Assembly (NCBI GenBank): GCA_016839425.1
Contig: JAEOUI010000451.1
Coordinates: forward strand, 1-7,134
Source: Promethearchaeota archaeon
Lineage (GTDB): Archaea > Asgardarchaeota > Lokiarchaeia > Sigynarchaeales > SOKP01
Reading direction: 5' to 3'
Length of the DNA stretch: 7,134 nt
Positions 1 to 4,729 of this stretch are shown one piece after another. The notes under the pieces were generated by a model that saw nothing but the letters and a program-made list of their open reading frames with translations, was not told the origin of the DNA and made no database searches. How positions within the stretch are numbered: position 1 is the stretch's first letter; each line of letters begins with the position of its first letter. A program made the position numbers and the translations under genes.

Positions 1-138
1 AAAGCGCAATTCTCCTACAGGAGGCTCGGCATAAGGAATGCCTTTAAAAATCGTCATTCCATTTTCGACATAACCTTTTATTTTTCCTGCATTAGTTTCC
101 ACTATTTCAAATTTCTTTTCTTCTGTTGTTGTTGTCAT
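1..138 (-). CDS. Type-B carboxylesterase family protein, N-terminal fragment (cut by window edge)
   Basis: Translating the minus strand from the ATG at 138-136 gives 46 open codons up to the left edge. The fragment contains the hallmark N-terminus of type-B carboxylesterases/para-nitrobenzyl esterases: a strand with a T-x-x-G-x-I-x-G pattern (residues 15-22), then FKGIPYAEPPVGELRF (residues 31-46), the conserved F-x-GIPYA-x-PPVG-x-LRF signature. Family members are alpha/beta hydrolases that cleave carboxylic esters with a Ser-Glu/Asp-His triad. The triad lies beyond the window, so activity cannot be judged. The start is supported by GTGAT four bases upstream of the ATG (147-143), complementary to the archaeal 16S rRNA 3' end. 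No signal peptide is seen; the first residues are M-T-T-T-T-E-E-K-K, which suggests a cytoplasmic enzyme. Family assignment is firm for a fragment; the substrate is unknown. Confidence 0.82.
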   Translation of the reverse strand, partial: MTTTTEEKKFEIVETNAGKIKGYVENGMTIFKGIPYAEPPVGELRF

Positions 139-613
139 TTGAATCACATTTTTGATTAAAACCTATTGAATGATTATTAGACGATATTCTTAATTAAGAT
201 ATGTGTTAATTTTAAAAGATATAGAAAAGGAAGAGAAAAGTGTAGAAAAAGTGGGGGTTAGGGCGTAAATATCAAAAATGTACCAATATAACAAAGTTGG
301 GGGATTTTAAGAGATTAAAACATACTTGAAATGCATTTTCTAAGGTTAAATTTGTACCCTATAGTTATTTTTCTACACTTATTTTAAATTGTGAATTTGA
401 TTATTGATAATTAACCATCACATTTAAAACTTGTCGTTTTCAGACATTGGGGTTTATGATTTCCAAAGGCTTGGTTTATCTTTTGGTAACTTTCTTCCGT
501 AATCGATAGAATGGTGATCAATTTCGCCTATATGATTATCATATTCAGTGAAGAATATGTTGCATTTCCACATATTAATGTATCAATATTATATAATAGA
601 TGGATATTTTAAA
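139..613. other. 475-base AT-rich intergenic region, no gene seen
   Basis: I see no convincing coding frame, tRNA or rRNA here. It lies between the 3' end of the nucleotidyltransferase gene and the 5' end of the esterase gene, both on the minus strand. It must therefore hold the esterase promoter and any terminator of the upstream gene. A weak TATA-like stretch on the minus strand (TTTTAAAATTA, about 207-217) could serve the esterase but would leave a long leader. The region contains a widely spaced inverted repeat (238-250 with 368-380), G-runs at 253-257, 261-263 and 299-303 that stand out in the AT-rich background, and a small 7-base-pair hairpin (540-546 with 553-559). A small non-coding RNA cannot be excluded, but no clear promoter for one was found. 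Confidence 0.6.
238..380. repeat. Widely spaced inverted repeat, 13-bp perfect arms
   Basis: AAGTGTAGAAAAA at 238-250 is the exact reverse complement of TTTTTCTACACTT at 368-380, with 117 bases between the arms. Similarity continues imperfectly inward: the left arm is followed by AGGG-cgt-AAAT (260-270), and the reverse complement of the right side reads AGGG-tac-AAAT at the matching spacing. The imperfect arms thus reach about 35 bases. No target-site duplication flanks the arms and no open reading frame lies inside. It could be a structured RNA, a paired protein-binding site or a decayed miniature element. Confidence 0.6.
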
Positions 614-1357
614 TTATATAAACAACTTTTCAATCCAACTTGTATCGCGCCTTAATCTTTCGTATTCTTTTTTATTTCCAAAATCTGCCCTAAAGGTATC
701 AGAACTCATTTCGAGCACGCGAACTTTCCAATTGTAAGATGATATTCCTCTATTAATTGCCACCGTGAGTTCCAATTCACCTCTCTCAGAAAGCTCGATT
801 TCTTCCAACACTTTAAAAATTTCTCGTGAAAGAACGAATATTCCACTATTATTTAATTTCGTCGTTCCGCTTCCTTTAGGTTCTTTTTCAACAATTTTCG
901 AGCAGTATCCTTCGTTACAATACACAGCACCTCCCATCGAGAGGTCTTTGCTATAATTAGTAACCATTATAAAGTCGTGCTTTTCAACCTCGTGTAATTG
1001 GCGCGCGATCATGTATATCTTGAAAGGAACCAAAATATCACCCCATACAAGAAAAACATGAGAATCATTTACGAAATTCTTACAAGCTAATAAAGCACCA
1101 CCTGTACCATTTAATTTTTCTTGTTCAACATAAGATATCTTGATGTTCCAACGAGATCCATCCTGGAAATAATCTATAATTTGATTTTTAAAGTAATTTA
1201 CGACTAATATGAATTCTTTAAACCCGGCAAAGATCAATCCCTTAATAATATATTCAAGTAAGGGTTGTCCGTGTACGGGAAGCATTGTTTTTTGTATTAC
1301 ATTGGTATAGGGCTTCATGCGTTTCCCATACCCTGCGCAAAGTATAATTGCTTTCAC
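614..1357 (-). CDS. Sugar-phosphate nucleotidyltransferase (NTP_transferase family)
   Basis: This 247-residue protein has the single Rossmann-like domain of NTP_transferase enzymes, which condense a sugar 1-phosphate with an NTP to give an NDP-sugar and pyrophosphate. Visible motifs are the nucleotide-binding loop LCAGYGKRMKPYT (residues 6-18) and the Lys of the P-K-x-L-P-V element as QKTMLPV (22-28). Others are GTGGAL (84-89), the metal-binding Asp in VWGD (D107), EKEPKG (157-162), NNSGIFVLS (169-177), GELELTVAIN (193-202) and a late FRADFGNKKEYE segment with D225. There is no left-handed beta-helix acyltransferase domain, so it is not a full GlmU. The start is GTG, chosen because GGTGAT lies five bases upstream and because residue 1 begins the first beta strand. 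Base and sugar specificity (G, T, U or C; glucose, mannose, heptose) cannot be read from the sequence. The product probably feeds glycan or glycolipid synthesis. Confidence 0.88.
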   Translation of the reverse strand: MKAIILCAGYGKRMKPYTNVIQKTMLPVHGQPLLEYIIKGLIFAGFKEFILVVNYFKNQIIDYFQDGSRWNIKISYVEQEKLNGTGGALLACKNFVNDSHVFLVWGDILVPFKIYMIARQLHEVEKHDFIMVTNYSKDLSMGGAVYCNEGYCSKIVEKEPKGSGTTKLNNSGIFVLSREIFKVLEEIELSERGELELTVAINRGISSYNWKVRVLEMSSDTFRADFGNKKEYERLRRDTSWIEKLFI

Positions 1358-1362
1358 GATAT

Positions 1363-1368
1363 ATCACC
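1363..1368 (-). promoter_or_regulatory. Shine-Dalgarno site fixing the GTG start of the nucleotidyltransferase
   Basis: On the minus strand the sequence reads GGTGAT, five bases (atatc), then GTG. GGTGAT is complementary to the 3' end of archaeal 16S rRNA. This is the best ribosome binding site in the window and decides the non-ATG start of the gene ending at 614. Confidence 0.8.
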
Positions 1369-1545
1369 GAATATCAAATTTTTATTTTTTAAAAGATACA
1401 TTATGGAATATAATTACGCAGTTCATAAAAGTAATTTACTTTCGATTATTTATGGAAATAATTGATAATGCATATATTATGGCGATATTACAATCTTCTT
1501 TAATGTTATTCAGATATTATTATTGTGCTCAATAGCAAGAGTTCA

Positions 1546-1555
1546 TTTAAATAAA
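1546..1555 (+). promoter_or_regulatory. Candidate TATA box for the longin-like/winged-helix gene
   Basis: TTTAAATAAA lies about 30 bases before the ATG at 1584, in the 226-base divergent spacer with the nucleotidyltransferase gene. A start site about 26 bases downstream would leave a leader of under ten bases, which fits the lack of a good Shine-Dalgarno before this ATG. The background is very AT-rich and the upstream BRE match is weak. Confidence 0.4.
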
Positions 1556-1583
1556 GAAATTAGTTATTAATTCGCTGAGATAC

Positions 1584-2375
1584 ATGATTAGGGACATCGT
1601 TATCATAAAAGACGGCCTGCCCTTGTTTTCGAGACATATCAATAATTCAGAACCGGTCTTATCAGAAGTTTTTACAGAAAATAACGATATAATAATGATG
1701 GCTGGTTTTTTCTCAGCATTAAATTCGTTTTCAGAAGAATTCGATAATTTTGGACCCATTCGAGAGCTAAAATTACTAAATACAGAGCTTAAATTATCGT
1801 TTTTAAAAGACATTACGATTTCAAACCTTATTTATCTCGCAACCTTTGACGAACAATCTAAAGGCGTGAATGTACAAAGAGTATTAAGAAAAATATCTCG
1901 ATCATTCGTTGAAACTTATGGTGAGCAAAAAATAGAAAATTGGAGCGGCAAGAGCGACGCTTTTATTGAAATGAACGATTTAGTAGATAAATTCGCAAGA
2001 GAAGAAATAGCTGAAACAGAAATGGAATTTAAAGAAAAGATAGTAGATCTTTTTAAAAATGTTGAAGATAAGCTTGTTATTAATAAAAATCAAAAACAAA
2101 CTCATGACAAGCAAGACCCCAATTCTGAAATTGTGGAAATTAGTGAAAAAAAATTTTATAACTACTATTCTTTCGTTCCATTTTTCAAGTCGTCGAGAAA
2201 AATTAATCCTCGATATTACCTCACTGGAGAAATGTCGCAAAGAGTTTTTAGGCAAATTAACGGTGAAAAATCAATAGATCAAATTGCTCGTGAATTACAT
2301 TTAAATCAAGAGCAAGTTTATAATGTGTGTAAGAATCTGATCAAGATAGGTTTCATATCTTTAAATATGAATTAA
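1584..2375 (+). CDS. Longin-like domain plus C-terminal winged-helix protein, Asgard-type
   Basis: This is a 263-residue protein without a signal peptide or membrane helix. Residues 1-140 suggest the longin/roadblock-type order: a first strand (IRDIVIIKDGLPLFSRHI, 2-19), a second strand leading into a helix (DIIMMAGFFSALNSFSEEF, 35-53), then strands at 59-72 and 81-88. Two helices follow (about 95-112 and 125-140). Residues 140-208 are a charged linker, partly predicted helix (EEIAETEMEFKEKIVDLF). Residues 209-263 look like a winged helix: RYYLTGEMSQRVFRQINGE, then a helix-turn-helix (SIDQIARELHLNQEQVYNVCKNL) and a wing (GFISL). Longin-like and roadblock proteins are abundant in Asgard archaea, where they are discussed as small-GTPase or membrane-traffic partners. 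A link to such a GTPase here is inference, since none is encoded in the window. DNA binding is equally possible, and the winged helix may instead be a protein-interaction module. The domain calls come from sequence pattern only. Confidence 0.62.
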   Translation: MIRDIVIIKDGLPLFSRHINNSEPVLSEVFTENNDIIMMAGFFSALNSFSEEFDNFGPIRELKLLNTELKLSFLKDITISNLIYLATFDEQSKGVNVQRVLRKISRSFVETYGEQKIENWSGKSDAFIEMNDLVDKFAREEIAETEMEFKEKIVDLFKNVEDKLVINKNQKQTHDKQDPNSEIVEISEKKFYNYYSFVPFFKSSRKINPRYYLTGEMSQRVFRQINGEKSIDQIARELHLNQEQVYNVCKNLIKIGFISLNMN

Positions 2376-2414
2376 TTGTTGTTTTAAAATTAGAAGCAAA
2401 AAATAACAAAAATT

Positions 2415-2726
2415 CTATTTATGTTTCTTCTTTTGTTTTTGCTTTTTCTTCTGACGCTCTTTTTCCTTTACGGCTTCTTCAATTTTTTGCAGAATTTGAT
2501 CGCTTTCTTCAGTCCCTTGGAATTGAAAAACTCCCGAAATCTTACTATCTTCTTTTTCTCCCGATGTAGATATTTTTTCAAAAGATAAAACGATCGGATT
2601 TTCCTGTTTTAATGCTTGATTGATAAAATTAATGAAACCAAGGTGCTTAGAGGGAGCGATGTTGAATTTAATGCTCATTTCCTTTTCGTTTTTTGTTTTA
2701 GTTTTTAATATGAGCCGCAATTTCAT
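2415..2726 (-). CDS. Small protein of unknown function with Lys/Gln-rich C-terminal tail
   Basis: I do not recognise this 103-residue protein. The predicted pattern is strand (MKLRLILKT, 1-9), strand (MSIKFNIAP, 17-25), helix (LGFINFINQAL, 29-39), strand (PIVLSFEKI, 44-52), strand (ISGVFQFQG, 63-71) and a long helix (about 74-92). The last twelve or so residues are almost only Lys, Gln and His (KKKQKQKKKHK). The alternation of hydrophobic residues in the strands and the defined helices suggest a real folded protein rather than a chance frame. The basic tail suggests contact with nucleic acid or acidic membrane lipids, which is inference. The ATG at 2726 has a weak partial Shine-Dalgarno (GTGAA, six bases upstream); an internal ATG at codon 17 is an alternative. 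It converges on the longin-like gene, with 39 bases between the stop codons. Confidence 0.6.
   Translation of the reverse strand: MKLRLILKTKTKNEKEMSIKFNIAPSKHLGFINFINQALKQENPIVLSFEKISTSGEKEDSKISGVFQFQGTEESDQILQKIEEAVKEKERQKKKQKQKKKHK
2423..2450 (+). terminator. Possible oligo-T terminator for the longin-like/winged-helix gene
   Basis: The plus strand just past the longin-like gene is T-rich (runs of 3 to 5 T broken by single C or G). Archaeal termination commonly uses such U-rich runs without a hairpin. The T-richness is the antisense of the AAA/AAG codons in the neighbouring gene's Lys tail, so it may be coincidental. Confidence 0.35.
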
Positions 2727-2773
2727 AGAAAGTTCACTGCAATATTGAAAGAAATATAGATTAAAAATAATGT

Positions 2774-2819
2774 GGATAAAAAAAAAAATTTGCGCTTTTT
2801 TAGAAAAATTATTTTATCC
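2774..2819. repeat. Inverted repeat flanking A/T tracts in a divergent spacer
   Basis: GGATAAAA (2774-2781) is the reverse complement of TTTTATCC (2812-2819). Inside it an A-run (2778-2788) and a T-run (2796-2801) flank a short GC core (TTTGCGC, 2789-2795), so an inner A/T stem could form too. It sits between the small Lys-tailed gene and the phosphatidyltransferase gene, which diverge, so it may be a shared regulator site. It may also just reflect base composition. Confidence 0.4.
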
Positions 2820-2918
2820 TATATGAATATATACATTTTCTTATTTTTGTATTCATGCAATTTTTTAAAGTAATCAAAAATAATATTATCCTAATTTAAT
2901 AACTTTTTATGTCATATA

Positions 2919-3524
2919 ATGCCATCAAAATTTCGTGTTAGGCACATTTTTCGACCACTTGTAAAACTCATTGCCAAGGGTGCAAATAAAATAGGATTAT
3001 CACCAAATATGGTTACTTGTTTCATGCTCGGTTTTGCTTTCTTGAGTTTTTTATCTTTAGTAATGTTAACAAATTACTTGCTTTTTTCAATTTTGGTATT
3101 TTGTACGGGAATTCTTGATGGTGTAGACGGAGCTCTAGCGAGAATGACCGATAAAGCAACTAAAAAAGGAGCATTTTTTGATTCTTCAATGGATAGGGTT
3201 TCTGAGTTTGTAATTTTTTTTGCTATACTTCTTCATTTTTGGAACGCTTTATTCTTTGGAATTGACATGAAACTCGTTGTTTTTATCTCATTTCTCGGTT
3301 CGATAATGATAAGTTATTCAAGAGCAAGGATTGAGAATTTTTACGAGGGAGATTTCGATATAGGGCTCATGGCGCGATCCGAAAGACTTTTTTATTTGGT
3401 TATTACGAGTGCGATATCGTATTTTTTTGGTTATTTTGAAGCGTATGTGTTTGTTTTTATGTGGCTTGTAATTCTAACAGCTATATTTCGATTTATTAAA
3501 TTCAAGAATTTGTTAAAAGAATGA
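2919..3524 (+). CDS. CDP-alcohol phosphatidyltransferase, probably archaetidylinositol-phosphate synthase
   Basis: This is a 201-residue integral membrane enzyme that transfers a phosphatidyl-type group from a CDP-lipid to an alcohol. The full family signature is present as D67-G-x-D70-G71-x-x-A74-R75, eight residues, G84, three residues, D88, three residues, D92; these Asp residues bind the metal and the CDP group. About six hydrophobic segments are visible (roughly 31-50, 52-66, 95-112, 118-137, 152-170, 173-192), matching the family fold. The N-terminal FRPLVKLIAKGANKIGLSPNMVT and the later GLMARSERLF (residues 148-157) resemble archaeal enzymes that join CDP-archaeol and inositol 1-phosphate, so this is the favoured substrate pair; archaetidylserine or archaetidylglycerol phosphate synthesis is less likely. 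The ATG follows TTTAATAA by about 20 bases, suggesting a leaderless or nearly leaderless mRNA. It converges on the ribK end with a 19-base gap. Confidence 0.85.
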   Translation: MPSKFRVRHIFRPLVKLIAKGANKIGLSPNMVTCFMLGFAFLSFLSLVMLTNYLLFSILVFCTGILDGVDGALARMTDKATKKGAFFDSSMDRVSEFVIFFAILLHFWNALFFGIDMKLVVFISFLGSIMISYSRARIENFYEGDFDIGLMARSERLFYLVITSAISYFFGYFEAYVFVFMWLVILTAIFRFIKFKNLLKE

Positions 3525-3543
3525 CTAATTTAAGATTAAATAG

Positions 3544-4242
3544 TTAAGATAACTCAATTATGAGCTTATCTCCGTCTTTTAAATCATAAAAATCTCGTAA
3601 ATATGGTTCTGCTAAAATTTCTATAATATTTTTCCCGTGATGAGTTCTTTGGATGTCTAAAATTGCAGCTCTTATCTTGTTTTTCTTGTCCTTTAATGGA
3701 AACACATAACACATGTAGCACTTAACCGCACCATAGTTCCTGTTTTCGTCCTTGAATCCATCTATAACAACGGGCTTTTTATCGTCAAGCTTTTCTCTAA
3801 GTAGGGAATTGTTAATAGAATCCAAATTAAGGTTTAATGTTCCCTTATATGGTTCAAAGCCTAGTTTATACTCGAATTGTTCGTAATATTCCTTTATAGC
3901 GACATAATAACCACCTTCACCCATACCTTCGCTCACTTCCCCTGCAATTAAGACATTTTCAAGAATGATTTTTAGATTTCTATACATTTTTAACATTATT
4001 TCTGTCCCAAGTTCCGTGATATCTACGATTTGCGTCTTTCCTTCAATCTTACGCTCAATCCAGTTTAAGTCTTCTAAATTTTGTATTCTACGTGAAGCAG
4101 TTTGCTGGCTTACTCCCATTTCACCCCCAAATTCTGTTGAATTGAGGCGAATGTTTTTTTTTTTTCCTAATTTCTTACATAAATGGAATAAGGCAAACCA
4201 ATTTGCGTAATTATCAGGATCAATATCAAAATCTTCCGTCAT
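3544..4242 (-). CDS. ribK: CTP-dependent riboflavin kinase with N-terminal winged-helix regulator domain (RbkR type)
   Basis: This 232-residue protein phosphorylates riboflavin to FMN using CTP, the archaeal alternative to ATP-dependent RibF. Residues 10-90 are a winged helix-turn-helix (NSTEFGGEMGVSQQTASRRI about 34-53, wing IERKIEGKTQIVDIT). Residues 97-232 are the kinase domain. It shows the nucleotide loop GEGMGEGGYYVA-type segment near 102-115, FEPYKGTLNLNL (about 135-146), an internal RNYGAVKCYMCYVFP strand pair, RTHHGKNIIEILAEPYLRD and the terminal DLKDGDKLIIEL. In many archaea this fusion is a bifunctional repressor/kinase controlling riboflavin genes, so autoregulation of this cluster is plausible but no operator is proven. 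The ATG overlaps the ribL stop as ATGA, implying translational coupling. A run of twelve A residues covers codons for Lys27-Asn30 and is a slippage hotspot; the frame is intact here. Confidence 0.93.
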   Translation of the reverse strand: MTEDFDIDPDNYANWFALFHLCKKLGKKKNIRLNSTEFGGEMGVSQQTASRRIQNLEDLNWIERKIEGKTQIVDITELGTEIMLKMYRNLKIILENVLIAGEVSEGMGEGGYYVAIKEYYEQFEYKLGFEPYKGTLNLNLDSINNSLLREKLDDKKPVVIDGFKDENRNYGAVKCYMCYVFPLKDKKNKIRAAILDIQRTHHGKNIIEILAEPYLRDFYDLKDGDKLIIELS

Positions 4243-4697
4243 TTCTTATCGCTTTCGTGGTTTCTCAAATATTGTTCAATAATTTTATTTTTTATCAGGC
4301 TTGAACTGTGTAACTCGTATTTATCGTAGTATTTATCCAATCTCATTACTTTAATGTGTTCCATCCCTTTTATTTTAAGGGCATTAGAAAGCTTCTCAAC
4401 GCTAAAATTTTGATCGGGACCTAAAAGGATCAAATCGGGATTTAGTTCTTCAACGGTCTTGAGCGTGTCGTTATCGTGCCTACCAAGTTTTGCAGATGTG
4501 ACATTTTTGATATTCGAGATAACTTCTAACCTCTGATTTTCGGGAATAATTGGTTTGACACCCGAATATAATTCACGATTCTTGTCTGTTGCTACGATAA
4601 CATGCACTTCTCCCAGTTTTGCAGCTTCGTTTATGAGGTAAATATGTCCCGGATGCAGGATATCGAATGTTCCAGCGACTAATACTTTTTTCGGAAT
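4239..4697 (-). CDS. ribL: FAD synthase (FMN adenylyltransferase), apparent ATT start
   Basis: RibL transfers AMP from ATP to FMN to make FAD, the step after RibK. The complete protein has 152 residues. The first in-frame ATG (4607) encodes residue 31 and would remove the nucleotide-binding core. Reading upstream in the same frame restores KKVLVAGTFDILHPGHIYL (residues 3-21) with the essential HxGH motif (H15-P-G-H18). LLGPDQNF (91-98) and SSSLIKNKI (131-139), the counterpart of the second ATP-binding motif, follow. An in-frame TGA at 4706-4704 limits the 5' end. Between it and the HxGH motif there is no ATG, GTG or TTG, so ATT (4697-4695) is taken as the start; GTGAT lies exactly five bases upstream. 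The length agrees with archaeal RibL (about 150). Other cytidylyltransferases share this fold (glycerol-3-phosphate CTP type), but the ATGA overlap with ribK favours FAD synthase. Confidence 0.87.
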   Translation of the reverse strand: MPKKVLVAGTFDILHPGHIYLINEAAKLGEVHVIVATDKNRELYSGVKPIIPENQRLEVISNIKNVTSAKLGRHDNDTLKTVEELNPDLILLGPDQNFSVEKLSNALKIKGMEHIKVMRLDKYYDKYELHSSSLIKNKIIEQYLRNHESDKK

Positions 4698-4702
4698 TTT
4701 AT

Positions 4703-4710
4703 ATCACTTC
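4703..4710 (-). promoter_or_regulatory. Shine-Dalgarno site supporting the ATT start of ribL
   Basis: The minus strand reads GAAGTGAT, then ataaa, then ATT. GTGAT (4707-4703) pairs with the archaeal anti-Shine-Dalgarno and has the same five-base spacing seen before the GTG start of the nucleotidyltransferase gene. The in-frame stop TGA lies inside this site, so initiation must occur after it. Confidence 0.68.
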
Positions 4711-4729
4711 AAGAGAATTTCATTTTTTT

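Noticed and set aside
253..303. G-quadruplex from the G-runs at 253-257, 261-263 and 299-303
   Set aside because: Only three runs, one of them 35 bases away, so a stable four-tract quadruplex is not supported.
260..360. Possible tRNA suggested by AGGG...CCCT ends and a GGTTAAATTTG stretch resembling a T-arm
   Set aside because: The acceptor pairing is only four bases, the span is about 100 bases, and there is no recognisable D-arm or anticodon stem.
238..380. Insertion sequence or active miniature element
   Set aside because: No target-site duplication, no transposase fragment, and only one copy visible in this window.
540..559. Hairpin CATATTC/GAATATG as a terminator of the nucleotidyltransferase gene
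   Set aside because: The stem is seven bases and A/T-rich, lies over 50 bases past the stop, and is not followed by a T-run on the transcribed strand.
400..560. C/D-box guide RNA (GTGATGG, ATGATAA and CTGA-like boxes on the minus strand)
   Set aside because: The box sequences deviate from consensus and their order and spacing do not make a C-D'-C'-D arrangement.
1980..2277. Extra genes overlapping the longin-like gene in other frames on both strands
   Set aside because: These translations are rich in Lys, Phe and Ile without domain structure, and lie wholly within a coherent protein-coding frame.
4709..4723. Four-codon leader peptide (M-K-F-S-stop) before ribL as a regulatory or frameshift element
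   Set aside because: It stops before the in-frame TGA that bounds ribL, so frameshifting cannot connect them, and it has no clear ribosome binding site of its own.
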